Source: Rheum nobile
Lineage: Eukaryota > Streptophyta > Magnoliopsida > Caryophyllales > Polygonaceae
NCBI GenBank assembly: GCA_027886185.1
Contig: WOAB01000322.1
Location: 1,676,501 to 1,740,500 of the forward strand
Length of the DNA stretch: 64,000 bases
Direction of reading: 5' to 3'
Position 1 is the stretch's first letter. Each line of letters opens with the position of its first letter. Positions 35,546 through 47,610 of the stretch are shown in pieces. Position numbers and translations under genes: made by a program. The notes beneath the pieces were generated by a model that saw only the letters and a list, made by a program, of their open reading frames with translations, was not told the origin of the DNA and made no database searches.

Positions 35546-36165
35546 TCAGCCCTCCAGAGTCTACTACAAGTTGGACAAAATTCTTTGCAACGTCGCTTGG
35601 TCCTCCATTTTCACCAACTCCTTTGCTCGTTTTGAAGCAAAAAGAACCTCAGACCACTCTCCTTCCATCATCAAATTTGCCCGGCCTCTTGCTCGTCATG
35701 CCCCTTCAAATTCCGTAATATTTGGGCAACAAACCACCGGTTCTTAGAGATTGTGAAGCAGTGTTGGAACTCCCCAGTCCTTGGTTGCACGATGTTTCGA
35801 ATTGTCAGGAAACTTAGGCTCCTTAAGTCTATGTTGAAGCAGTTCAATTCAAGCTACTACGGTGATCTTGAGGCATGACTAAAAGAGAGCCAGAACAGTC
35901 ACAGGTTTATCCAGACATAATTTGAAGCTAGACCATTTGATCAACATCTTATTGATTGGGAAAGAGATGTGTCCCAGGAGGTATTGGACCTCAAGAGAAA
36001 TATTCACAAGGACCTCTGGCACCGAGCCAAAGTGTCATGGATTACGAACTATGATGATAATAGTAAGTTCTTCCATGCCTCTGTTACTTCCAAGAACTCG
36101 AGAAGTTCTAATTTGTCTATTTCTAATACCAATGGGACTTTGCTGGAGAACCCTTTCTCTATTTT

Positions 36166-37514
36166 ACTTTTGCTTTTCCACACGGTAACAAGTAAAGGGC
36201 TTATTTGGCAAACATAAGATACACATTATAATATCATTTTTGGAAAATGATATTTTTGGATAAATGGGCATATAGGTATTGCTTAAACAGACATTAAAGG
36301 ATGTTAGTGGGTTAAAATAAGTCAAGCTACATATGAACCGAACACAACTTAATACTTTTAATATATTATAAGGAATTATAATATACAATCTACCAGTTGT
36401 CGAATAGAACCAAAATTTAAAATTTAATCATTCAGATTTTTGGTTTGGAGTTACAATCATTTTGCAATTAAATAATAATCTATTTTTTTCTTTTTCCTTC
36501 TCAACAAGCAAATTGTAGTTGTAATTTCCCTTTTTCCTCCTAATACAAGCTTGGGCAGCAAGCATGAATTTCAAGTTTGCGCTGCAAGTGGAGAAGGGGG
36601 GCAAAGCAGGATTTACGGTGGTGCTTCAACGACCGAATCTTGTGTTTCTCCCAAGAGGAGGTTTCAGGAAGGAGCAGTTGGCCGGCGTCGAAGGGTCGGG
36701 ATGAATCTTCTATACATGAAAAAGGTGTTTTTTGTCCAAAACACCTTTCACCAAATTAATGGTAGGGTTGGTTTGATTTGAGAAAGCAAAAACATTAGAA
36801 ATAAGAAGCCCTATGTCAATTTGATGTTTTGAGTTGATTTGAAGAGATCATTCAAGTATAAAGTTGGGTTATATATGTTTTGTATAAGTGTGGCTCACAG
36901 AAAAGAACTTGACCCACAATCAAGATCAGATTTGGATCGGTGACGGCCGATATGAATCGACTTCGATGGTCAGCGCCCAAGTCGCCATTATGGGCCAGGT
37001 TAGAAGAAATAATCGTAGATGGATCATTTAGAGATAGTTTTAATTGGTTTATATTGGCCATTTTGAACCGTCTCAAGTACATTTACTCAAATTTATTTGG
37101 TTGGGGTTTCTTGGAGGTGTTGTCGTCGGTTGCCCAGACGGTGTTGACAAGAGTTGTTAGGTGGGGGATTGTCCATGATCTCTCTCTAAATGTGAAGAGA
37201 GAGGTGAGAGTCCCATAGTTTTGGGTTTAAGTTTTCTAGTAGACTTTGTTTTGTTTGCCAATAAAACAAGTTAGAGATATTGGGTGTGTTCGATGTTTAG
37301 TAGCTGGAGCAGAACTAGAGATGGATTTAATACTTGGAGTTGAACTTAACTAGTTGGAGCAACTGAAACTTATTTTATGCAACAAAATCTAGTTGGGTGT
37401 TTGGTATAATGAATCTGAATTTATAAATAAGAGTGGTAAAACTACAAAAAAAAAAAAGGTATGATCTTTTTTTAATAATTTTATTATACTTTTCTCTCCC
37501 CCATCCTTTCTTCT
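36166..37514. other. Flank right of the LINE; no recognised gene
   Basis: Mixed-composition sequence. Small frames at 36551-36781 and 36940-37218 show no domain. The LINE target site lay at the left edge. Confidence 0.4.
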
Positions 37515-39094
37515 TCATCGACTCCATTTCCACCCAAAAATGAAGTTCCCAGAGCTTCCAAGTTCCACCGCACCATGAACTGCTCTGACACCGACCTCAA
37601 TTTTCACCCCATCTCCTTCGTCATCGGTGCCATTGCGAGTCGACCCACTCAATTGCTCTGATATTGACCTCAAATTCCACCACCTCTCCTTAGGGGTGGG
37701 CACGAAAAACCGAAAAACCGACAAATTTTTTGGTTAACCTTACCGAAGAAAAACCGACTTCCGGTTTTGGTTAACCGACCAGACTAACTTTCGATTATTT
37801 GGTATGGTAATGGTTAGTGATTTTTTTGGTCTCGATTAACCGACTAACCGATATTATAAAAAATATATTTTTAGAATTATAACAAGATAACTAGTGTGGC
37901 CTACTAAGTAGTGGACACATTCTAAAATGAAAGGGATGTATTGCCTTGGTTCAAATCTCTCTAGACACGACCACTCATTCCCTTTTTCTTATGTATTTAT
38001 GAAATAGTGATTGTGACACATAAGCACAAGACAATGAAATAGAGGGTGGTTTAGAATACTAATTAATATTGAAAGAGAATCAAGTAATTTTATTAAGTGG
38101 AAGGGACAAAACTCATGAAAATATACTAGTGATTGATTTCATATTCAAAGGTCTTAATTTTTCACCCATTTCTTTTACTTATTTGTTAGCATATTTAATA
38201 TATCAGTAGAATGAATAATATAACGGATATGCTTAGATTTAAAAATTGAGGAATAAGAGCAAAAACACAGTTTATCAACACAAGATATTGGAATTGAGGG
38301 AGATTTAGGCTATGCTACTAATTAATATTGAACGGAGAGTAAAATAATTTGATGTTATGATGTTAATCTTGTTTTAATTATATAGATGTCAAACACCAAC
38401 CTAGTGGAGATAATTCATATAAGAGATGAAAGTAAGGAAGAGGGTGTTGAAAGGGTCACTAAGTTGAACAAATTTATTCATCTTTCGGATTTAGTATTAT
38501 ATTGTTTTGTTTCGTGTCAAAATTATGGTGTGGTAAACTAAATAACTCGATTTTCATTTTATAATTGACGTTTTTTTATTTTACTTTTATACGTTGTACA
38601 ACAAATCACAATATTAATAAAGTTGAAGAAACAACTAATAATAGTAAGCTTTACTAGAGCATTACAATACCTTTATTTTTTAAACATTACGGTTTTTTGG
38701 TAAGCTGAATAACCGTACCAAAGCCGATGGTTAACCGAGGTTAACAATATGGTTAATGGTATAATGAATGCACTAACCAAAATCTCGGTTAACCGACGTC
38801 CGGTTAACCGAAACATCGATAAATCGACCATGCCCACCCCTACCTCTCCTCCTTCGTCGGCTCGCTGCGAGTCGACCCACTCAATTGCTCTGAAATAGAC
38901 CTCAAATTCCACCTCATCTCCTCCATCGTTGGCGTCGATGCGTCCACCAACCCAAGAATTGCTCTGATAGAAAGAGAAGAAGATTTGTGTGTACTTGTGG
39001 AGAAGAAACAGTGGAGGGGCAATGAGAAGGGCCTACAACTTTGAGGGGTAGAAATTGAATATTCCCCATCTTCAGCTTCCTTAAGCTCGTCCAT
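37515..39094 (-). other. Repetitive open frame of unknown function, interrupted by a hAT element
   Basis: On the minus strand an ATG at 39094 opens MDELKEAEDGEYSIST and runs to the hAT insertion. Ignoring the insertion and one copy of its duplication, the frame carries on without a stop from 37682 to 37515. It contains two copies of WNLRSISEQLSGSTR, one on each side of the insertion, reflecting a DNA repeat of about 70 bp; more diverged units lie nearby at 37567-37627 and 38920-38960. I do not recognise the protein (about 140 residues), which may be a real but lineage-specific gene or simply a translated minisatellite. Confidence 0.35.
37691..38842. mobile_element. Non-autonomous hAT transposon (1152 bp)
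   Basis: Terminal inverted repeats TAGGGGTGGGCA (37691-37702) and TGCCCACCCCTA (38831-38842) are perfect, and the 8-bp duplication CCTCTCCT is perfect (37683-37690, 38843-38850). Both features define hAT elements. Subterminal regions are full of GGTTAACCG-type motifs on both strands (37725-37845 and 38690-38815), probable transposase-binding sites. No transposase frame is present. Confidence 0.85.
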
Positions 39095-39560
39095 CTTGGG
39101 GGAGGTGGCTCAAAACCGGAATTTCCATCTCCAATTAAGGTTGCTCAAGCTTGCTGTCAAACATACCTATCCCTTACATGAATTTCTGAGCTTCATCTAA
39201 TTTAAGCTTCAGTAAGTTGGACCGAATAATACCATAATTTTGATAAAGATTGGGATGAGTGTAACACCTATTTGATGCTTCATGTGTAATTGTCACCTCC
39301 ATGAATTGTGTATTGCTTGTGGTGGCGAAGGCTGTTATTGGGTTTACAGTGGGGGCTTGGGTTATGAAAGCCATGTTTGGAGAATTTTTAGTCTCCACTT
39401 AAATAACGACTTTTTCTTCTTGGGGTGAGGGTTTGATTTGTGGGAGGGAGTGTATTTCATCCTTATTTCTCTTTCTATAAGTGGTGGCAGAGTTGGTTTT
39501 CCAAACCTTTGTTTGATTAGAATCGATGACACACATTCACTAAAAAAGAAGAAACACCTA

Positions 39561-39691
39561 GGCTTCGTGTGACGAGCGTCTTTATAAAAATATTTAATTA
39601 TAATGTACTTTTTTAATTTTGATTTTTGGGTGTTATCGGGAAACGTGTAAAGAGAGAAAAAAATATTCTCCATATATTGCCAAACAAACCC
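39561..39691. mobile_element. Tourist-like MITE, second copy (131 bp)
   Basis: Left end GGCTTCGTGTGACGAG, right end (reverse complement) GGGTTTGTTTGGCAAT, and CTA on both sides (39558-39560, 39692-39694). It shares TTCGT.TGAC.A..GTCTTTATAAA.AT with the element at 32048. Confidence 0.45.
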
Positions 39692-39694
39692 CTA

Positions 39695-42355
39695 GTCATT
39701 ATTATAGGAGATATCCAAAATTTCTTTTTTCTGAATTAAACAAAAATAAAGAAGGTAAACTTTCTAATAATAGAACTTTGGAAGTGTTATAAGATATATA
39801 GTTCAGGTGAATTATTCACCCTTATCGTGCACTTGCGGCCTTTACATCAATTTGTAAAGTCAGCCCTTATAACCCTTAAGATCCAAAAGCACATATAAAG
39901 AGAGGTGATTGTGACATTTGTGCGACAAGCCAATATTTTGGCTATAAAAGACATGTACAATTTGTTGTTAATCATCCAAGAATTGAACAAGTTTTTCATT
40001 AGTTTGTTAAAATCTCACAACATGTTATCATTATGAGAGTATCAAAATATCAACTAATTTATGCAAGATCATCAAGGTATACATATATTATACCATTTTT
40101 TATTTCTCTAACTAAATTGTTCAAAGAACTCATGCCGTTTGAGAATTATACTCTGTAGTTGCCCAAAATTGAGACCTGCTATATCAGAAACTCACAAAAA
40201 CACGTGAATTTTCTTCTATCGTTTTGTTAAGAAGTCAAAGTTTTCAAACCTTTGACTTTGAATTATCATTTTGTGGCTCGGTGATATGAGAGAAAGCATC
40301 AAAAATTATTTTCACAAATCTAAAGAAAGATTTCCAAACAAATACCTCAGTATTTTATTAAATCTGAACATATATTACAACAAAATCAAGTTTTACATCC
40401 AAAATCAAAATATAAACTCCTAGATTACACAAAATTTAAACTAAAACCGATTTTACATACCACCTTGCCGAATCTTTCTAAAACACCCAAAATCTAAGGC
40501 ATTTCTTGTGTGTTCTTTGATATCCTTCAGACATCGCTCGTAGAAACTCTCGAATCATTATAAGAAGAACCACGTAGATGAGTATGGTGAAAACGAAAAT
40601 ATCGATTATAAGTCTGTCAAAATGAGACATGATGGTTGAGAAGGAGGATGAGACGAAGGTGTTGAAAGGATAAGGATGAAAAAGCTAGTGGTGGAAATAT
40701 AAAAATAAAAAGAGGTAATATTAAGAGATCAAAAGAATGGGAGAAAGAGAAGAAATGTTAGGTTACTTATAAGAACATGCAATGATGTTTTACTATGCTT
40801 CTAATCAATCTTTCCTAAAAGATTTTTGTATTTCTTCCATAAAAAAGCTTCATTTTTCCCATGAAAGCTACAAATGAAAGCTTAAAAGTTTTTCCCCATC
40901 TTCATCTAAAATAAATATATATAGGTTGCTTTAATATAAGAAAATATTTGAAGGTTATTAGAATTCTAAAAGTGACACCTACCCCATAAATGATCTCGAC
41001 TCCTCTCACCTTCCTCCTCACCCCCGCCTTATATGGAGTTTGTCCATCTTGATATGAACCCTAAAGCCCCAATTTCTATTCAAAAATTTTATCATCTTGC
41101 CTAGAGGGGGCAAAAGCTCTCTCTAGCCAAATCGACTCGAGCGGCCCTCGTCATTAACTTGTTCACCGGCGCCAGGAGAAATGAGTGGATGACCGATTTC
41201 AATGGAGTTTCGAAGTCACGATTTGTCTCTCTTGTGATCCGTGGCTCCACCAGTGACAAACAAGAAGAGACCTCGTACAAGAGCTGATAGAAACGAAGGT
41301 AAGAAAACACATCGAAAGAAGAGGGAAGACTGGAAGAACTCCTCGTGATGTTGCATTCTTGTGGTCGACCTTCCTTGCAAGGTGGTCGGGTCGGTTGGTG
41401 GATGCTACTTTAGTCATGGATTACAAAGAGAAAAGAGAAAAGAGAAAAGAGAAAATTAAGGAGACGACAATGATATCAGAACAACTGGTTGAACAAATTA
41501 TTCTTTTTTGTGTAATTTTTGGACTATAAGATCCAAAGTATACATAGAACAAATTGATTCAAGAACAATTAGGATGGACCACTTTGATCCAATATCATCA
41601 TGTTCCTCTTACAAGCTGGACTACGAAAAGTAAAAGAAATGGATTTGTTTGTTTAAGTGATAATGTTGTCGTGGATTTTTCTTTATTTTTTGAAAAAGGC
41701 AATGGATCTGATTTGCTTGTTATTTTGATATGATATTCAGAATACAAGAACAATGTTACTATGTTTGCACTACCAAATTCATTTCAGACATGAAATGTAT
41801 TGACCTCCAAACAATTACCGATGATCATATTTCTAAGTTTGATTTGATCTACAAGACTAAGTCGAGATTTACCAAAAATATCTTGTGATACATTCATCTG
41901 CTAATGTGTAGTTGATTGTAGGTTTGGATCGAGGTTGTTGTTTAGGGCAAGATATCGAGGATGTCGTCGTGTGATTCTTGTTGGCTTCTAGAGACGAAGC
42001 TTGATCTAGGTGTTATAGTCGCACATCTAGAGTGTGTCTTTTGATCTGCTTCCCAGTTGTTGCATCGCCGCGTAGGTTTCTTTCAATCCGTGTTTGCGCC
42101 TTTCTCATCTGTTTGCCTATTTCTCTAGCTCTTTTAGGTTTTGTTTGTTTCGCTTTGAATGGTTGTTGTAACTTTGTTTTCCCTAATCGGTTATTCTGAT
42201 TGCCATTTTTTCGGCCTTTTAAGAATCTATATCAAGTGTGATTTGAATATTTAAATTCTTACCTTATTAAAAAAAAATCATCGCGTACACGAGTTTTTTC
42301 AAAGCTTTCAAAAAAAACTGCAAGTTGCATACTCTATTATTTATCTGACTATTCA
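39695..42355. other. Spacer, no recognised gene
   Basis: AT-rich with gene-like but unrecognised patches at 41040-41420 and 41900-42230. A (GAGAAAA)n run is at 41427-41455. The open frames here carry no domain I know. Confidence 0.4.
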
Positions 42356-42367
42356 ATTGACGAAAGA

Positions 42368-42527
42368 TTTTTTTTTTTTTTTGAAAGGCTAGAAGCGGGG
42401 CCCCCTACAACAGGCGGGCCCCTGTCCCAACTAAAACTGGGGCCATATACCGCTGCCCCTGGGAGTCGAACTCCCATCCATGGGCAAGGAGGCAAGCTCC
42501 TTACCACCGGACTAAGGGGGCATTGAT
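42368..42527 (-). mobile_element. tRNA-derived SINE (160 bp)
   Basis: On the minus strand the element begins near ATCAATGCCCCC and has a polymerase III A box (TTAGTCCGGTGG) and B box (GAGTTCGACTCCC), then a GC-rich body and a 15-nt poly(A) tail. A perfect 12-bp duplication ATTGACGAAAGA flanks it (42356-42367 and 42528-42539). The open frame across it (42349-42714) is not a gene. Confidence 0.85.
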
Positions 42528-42840
42528 ATTGACGAAAGAAATTTGTTGTCCATTTTTCGCTTTCGTTTATGAAAGACATAAGTAAAAGGGAATAGTAATG
42601 ACAACTATACACTATATAGATATTTGACATTTCTAACCTTTTCCAATTTTTGTTTAATTGTTCTTCAAACTGAATATATAAATATATAAAATGATATCCA
42701 ACAACCGAATGCATAATTGTAACAATATATATTCATATTTGTATTTACACACATGAAACATCCATTACATCATATGTGTTGCACACTTATATGTATAATT
42801 AATTATGTTTAGTAGCTAAAATGTTTATTTAGTATTTTAT

Positions 42841-43352
42841 TAACACTTGAGAAACTTAATTTCAAATTTTATTAATCCATATAATAATTAATATAAGTGT
42901 TAAATTTTATAGTTGATCGAATGACAAATATTATAAAACGAGAGTGGGATATTCTCAATCGACTTATTCGGCCATAGATATTTTGAATGGAGGATTGATG
43001 CGCCGGCGCACCTCCAAGCCAATGGCCTACAAGAGATGATAAAAGAAACTGATAATGCTTTCCCGCAAGATAAGGCAAAGGCAATTATCTTTCTTATTAA
43101 CACTTGAGAAACTTAATTTCAAATTTTATTAATCCATATAATAATTAATATAAGTGTTAAATTTTGTAGTTGATCGAATGACAAATATTATAAAACGAGA
43201 GTGGGATATTCTCAATCGACTTATTCGGCCATAGATATTTTGAATGGAGGATTGATGCGCCGGCGCACCTCCAAGCCAATGGCCTACAAGAGATGATAAA
43301 AGAAACTGATAATGCTTTCCCGCAAGATAAGGCAAAGGCAATTATCTTTCTT
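42841..43352. repeat. Tandem duplication, 257-bp unit, almost identical
   Basis: Unit 1 starts at 42841 and unit 2 at 43098 with TAACACTTGAGAAACTTAAT. The only difference I see is AAATTTTATAG against AAATTTTGTAG. The unit includes the first part of a decayed gag frame. Confidence 0.85.
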
Positions 43353-43875
43353 CGCCATCATATTCATGAAAGCTTGAATTTGAAATCTAATAGTGGAAGA
43401 TCCTGAAGAGTTGTGAGAGAACTTGCAACAAAGGTATGACCATATACCAGTAGAATGGCATGCTCCCAAAGGCCACATATGACTGGGTAAATTTAAGGTT
43501 TTAAGACTTCAAATCAGTAAGTGATTATAATTCTGCTTTATTCCATATATCATCTCAACTACGTTTATGCAAGAAGAAAACCTATTCGACCATGCATGCT
43601 TCAAATGTGTTGTTGCAACAACAATCCATGGAAATAAAATTTAAAAAGTATTCTGATCTGATATCAATATTACTGGTGGCTGAGTAGAACAATGAACTTC
43701 TCATGAAAAAACACAACATGAGGCCAACAGGTGTTGCACCATACCATGAAACAAAAGCAACACGTGGTCCTTATGCCGCCCAAAAATATGAAAGTAGGCA
43801 TCAAGCTAATCACGGACGCGCCGATAGTCGTGGTCGGGGCTGAGGTTGTCGTGGACGTTGTAATAATCCACCTTA
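43245..43875 (+). pseudogene. Decayed retrotransposon gag (UBN2/copia-like)
   Basis: From 43245 the frame reads WRIDAPAHLQANGLQEM, AFPQDKAKAIIFLRHHIHES, the usual N-terminal part of these gag proteins. After frame changes come STMHASNVLLQQQ (near 43592), KKYSDLISILLVAEQ (near 43645), NELLMKKHNMRPTG and an Arg/Gly-rich tail ending near 43875. Many stops are present. No protease or reverse transcriptase follows and no LTR is visible, so it is a fragment. Confidence 0.65.
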
Positions 43876-45012
43876 AACTGTAAGGGTAAAATTGTAATTT
43901 TACTATATAATTTTATTAAATAAAGATTTTGCAATTTATTGTTTATTCTCTTATTTTAAAATTAGGTTAATTTAAAAAGATATTTTAAAAGATATTAGTT
44001 GGGATATAACATTGATTAATATTATTTGGAAAGCAATTAATGGAGATAAAAAAATAATTTTTATCCTCCTAGATAATATATATCCTTTCATAAAAGACAA
44101 GGTAAAGATATGCAAATCTTTTATCTGCTTGCTTCTCAAGTTATTCACACATACGTCTCTCTCTTGCTCGGCCTAACTCTATCCCGTGATCAACGACCAA
44201 GCCAACTGGACTAGACGCCGCAGCCACTGACCACGATCAACCAGTAGACACCGAGTCGCGTTCGCCCAGCCATTGTGTACAGCTCATTCTCTAGACCGTC
44301 CGTCACCGAGGACTTGCCCCCGACGAGCCGTAACATCCGTCTGCCATGGTGTTGTCGTCGTACCGTCGCCGTTCTTCGTCGTCGTCGTCTTGTCCATTGT
44401 AAGGGATGCGTACAAATTAATTGAAGTTGATTAATTTGATTACTCCTATATATATATTGATGACTATATATAAGTATTTATATCATATTAAGATTGTTAG
44501 AAAGATTATGTTCCTCTGGTTTTGATGATGATAAATACCATGAGGTTTTATGGTTTACATGTTCCTACGAGTTTTACGATGATTGAATGAAGTAAGGAAT
44601 GGTGGAAACCAAGACATAAGCAAAATAGAAAAGTGAAGGAACGAAGAATCAACAAGGAACAACGACGCTGAGTAAAGTCAAAAAATGACACTCGCTCGCT
44701 GTGAGAAGAAAGAGAGAAGGGAACAACGCAAGAAACAATATGTTTATGTTAAGAGAGTTGTGCTGGGAACTTCCAAAAGAACAACTAATTTTAGAAAGAA
44801 GATACCTCTCTCTTGCTCGCTTTCATGCTAAGAAAAACTTTTACAATTTTACCATTGTGGATGATGAATTTGTTTCCTCTTATTAGTCTCATTTTAAGGA
44901 AATCACCACTTGACTTACTGCTCATAGTATCACTAATGAGAAAATCTTTGATTAAATTATTTTCGTGAGTCATGTCTCCATTTTAAATGAAAAGTTGACT
45001 TCGATTCTTTTA
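43876..45012. other. Spacer before the large MULE; no recognised gene
   Basis: AT-rich sequence with a GC-rich stretch (44160-44400) containing CGTCGTCGT repeats. No domain is recognisable. Confidence 0.4.
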
Positions 45013-45289
45013 GGCAGTTTCTATATACACTACACTTTTTAGCTTTTCACACTACATTTTGCTACGTAACAATCTTGCGTACGATGTATACTAGCACAGA
45101 TTGAAAAATACGTAGATTTTTTTTAAAAAATACAATAAGGTTTTACGCCAAGATTTGGCGTACACCAAAACCTGGCGTACGACAATAGGGTTAAGAGGAG
45201 TGCGAGTCGCTCCTCTTCTTCTTCCTTCTCGGCGCCAGATTCCCCCCCCCCCCCCCCCCAAAAAAAATCTCCCCCATTTCATCCTAATT

Positions 45290-45640
45290 TTGAGCTTCCC
45301 CTTCTAATCCTCCAAAATTCACCGAAAAAATTGGATTTCGGAGAGCTTGGCGGTGGCGGCGAACCGACGGCTGGCGGTGGCGGCATAGAAGAAATGGCGG
45401 TGGCCAGTGCTGGTGGTCCTGTAGCTGTGGTAGCGGCGGCTGGTGGTGGCGATCAGCCGACAGTCGGAGCGGTCGGCGACGGTCGGAGCGGAAGACATCG
45501 ACAATCGAGGTCGCAATCGCATTCGGGGTCATCGGACCGGTGACATTCGTACTCGTGGCGCGACCACTTCGGCTTCAGACGATACGCTTGTCTGGGCAGG
45601 ATGAGGAGGGCGGCACCGGAGACGATGCATCTACGATACG
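45290..45640 (+). other. GC-rich leader of the PMD gene region
   Basis: After a run of 18 C (45242-45259), a Gly/Ala/Val-rich frame is open (45394-45543, from ATG: MAVASAGGPVAVV). It ends soon after. A 30-bp piece, GAGGGCGGCACCGGAGACGA onward (about 45606-45632), is repeated at about 46567-46592 in the next exon-like stretch. An extremely AT-rich stretch, probably intronic, follows (45650-46435). Confidence 0.35.
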
Positions 45641-46850
45641 CTTGTCTGTTTAGATTATACGATGAATTTGGATTAGATATGCATGAAATCGTTACAATGA
45701 ATTAATTTTCAACTGAATGATAATAATAATTTTCGATTAGATTGAATAATGCATGAAATGTTTAGATTACATTGAATTAGATATGTACTAATAAATTTCG
45801 ATTAGATTGAATTAATGCTTCAAATTTTTAGATTAGGAATTTATGCAATGATAGTATATTCTTAATGTAATTTTAGAATTGAATCAAATAATTTATGAAA
45901 TTGAAAATGAAAATGAAATGAAAATTAAACAATTAAGAATTGTTAAAAAAAATAGAAATTAGAGCTAAATATATAAAAATTAGAAATGAAATAATGACGT
46001 TTATTAGTAGTGTGCTTAGTATTTTTTATTTTTAAAATTTTTAAATATAAAAAGCCTAAACTTATTTAATTAACAAATATAAAACAATTATAGTAAAAAA
46101 TTAAACAATTGTATAAATAAAAAATTTATAATATTTAATTTAATTGGAAAAAATTAAAGAATTGATTATTTAATTATTTAATATTTAATTTTATAAATAT
46201 CCCAAAACTGTAAACTAAATAATCATTTAAACTAAAAAATTGTAAATATTATGTAACTAAAAAATAAAAATAAATATTTATTTAGTTAAACATAATTAAA
46301 TATTTAAATATTTTGTATAAAAAGTAATGATGCTATTTCCATATTTAATTATTTATTTAATTTAAATAATTAATCAATAATTCTTAATATAAAACTTTCT
46401 TAATTTGTTTTTTCAAAATTTGTAAAAAGGCGGTAAACAGTTGTTGCATTTTATGCGACAGCCGTACTGAGGGTCCCGTCGGCTGGGAAAACGGCGGGTC
46501 ACAGGATCGGCTCGACACAGCGACGGAGGTGCGACGGATTTGGGTCCGCGGCTAGATGCTTCTCAGGAGGGCGGCACCGGAGACGATGCATCTATGTCGA
46601 ATCCCGGGGGTGATAGCAGCGACGCGTCCATGCCTAACGCCAACGTCGACTTCGACGAGCTGGCCCTAACAACGGCCTTGGAGCGGGATTACGCTAAGGG
46701 CATCGAGCCCCCTCCGTTTTGACGGCCGGGGATTTGATGAGGAACGATACGCCTCCCTCCCCCATTCTTGAGGCAGCGGGACCCATTCCCGAGGCAGCGG
46801 GACCAGTTCCCGAGCCAGCGGGACCCCCTTCCGCACTAGGTGTGGCTCCC

Positions 46851-47610
46851 TGATGTGACCTTGTCCGATGGAAAGACCACAAATTGTTGTCTAGGATCGA
46901 TTGAATGCGTATTGGGGCGAACAAACTCTTCGGAAAGGATTGGATGGGTGTTCGGATGCAGTGAACTGTGGAGGAGTTCGGAAGAGATGGTCGTCGGTGG
47001 GGGAAGTGACCGGCGGTGTCGGAGGAGGCGCGGCGGAAGGCAGGGAGGAACGAGCGGCGGCGGAGCGGTGGCAGTGAGGGAGGCGGCCGTGAGAGTGAAA
47101 GGAGGTTGCGGTGGCTGCTAGGGTTTGTGGGGAGACAAGAACTAGGGTTAGTTCTTGTGCGGGATTGCGGATAGTAACTGGATAGATCGGTACCCGAATT
47201 AACGCGCCAGGATAGTTCGACTAGGAACACGTTCATTTTGTGACGTCAGGGCTCGGGTTTTCAGGAAATTACTCGACTGGAAAACAAAGCTCTATTTCGA
47301 CGTGCCTGAAATGAAATACAATAGTTCCTATTTATACTAGAGAGTGAGCCTAATGGGCCGGACTCTCTAGTTACTAAATCTAGCGGCTCATTTAACATAA
47401 ATGGAAACTACCCAGACATAGCAGCTATTAAAAATAGAAATACTCTAAATAGAAAGTACTAAGAAAGTAATGTCTCAAAACCGTAAGAACTAGAAATAGA
47501 AAGTCTCCTAAATCTAGGTCGGGGTAGATGTAGCTGTAGAGGAGTCTCAAGGCGGATGTCTCATGGCGTCTTCCTCCTCTGTAGCTGATATGGAGGGCAG
47601 GGTCACATCA
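46851..47610 (-). repeat. 3' LTR of the gypsy element (760 bp)
   Basis: It is nearly identical to 51802-52585 apart from scattered substitutions and a 24-bp unit that is single here and doubled in the other LTR (GGAAGGCAGGGA.GAACGAGC). The low divergence points to a fairly recent insertion. Confidence 0.9.

Larger units (their letters stand above)
32978..36150 (-). mobile_element. L1-type LINE insertion with inverted 5' part (twin priming)
   Basis: A 15-bp direct repeat CCCTTTCTCTATTTT flanks the insertion (32963-32977 and 36151-36165). A poly(A) tail on the minus strand merges with the left copy (T-run to about 32982). The left part (about 33160-33790) encodes the LINE 3' portion on the minus strand. 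The right part (about 33830-36150, less an insertion at 34141-35545) encodes the endonuclease and linker on the plus strand. The reverse transcriptase core is missing. This order is exactly what twin-primed target-site reverse transcription yields. Confidence 0.75.
33830..36150 (+). pseudogene. LINE endonuclease and linker, split by an insertion
   Basis: The plus strand encodes an apurinic-like (EEP) endonuclease in pieces. FFVTIVYGQNDTNRRK is near 33850-33910. The GDFNA motif (near 33970, in another frame) is followed by NGLNQIRKRCYDLQDL and GKFFTWTNNQNG to 34140. After the insertion, VYYKLDKILCNVAW and the SDHSPS motif (near 35560-35670) follow. The linker before the reverse transcriptase then runs on (LIDWERDVSQEVLDL, WHRAKVSWITNYDDNSKFFHA) until the insertion's end. 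Frame changes show it is dead. Confidence 0.65.

Noticed and set aside
41101..41417. Possible minus-strand gene of about 70 codons
   Set aside because: Two overlapping short frames with no domain, splice support or promoter evidence.
45242..45259. Run of 18 C (and 20 G at 56592-56611) as biological signals
   Set aside because: Long homopolymers can be real but are also common assembly or sequencing artefacts; nothing else supports a function.
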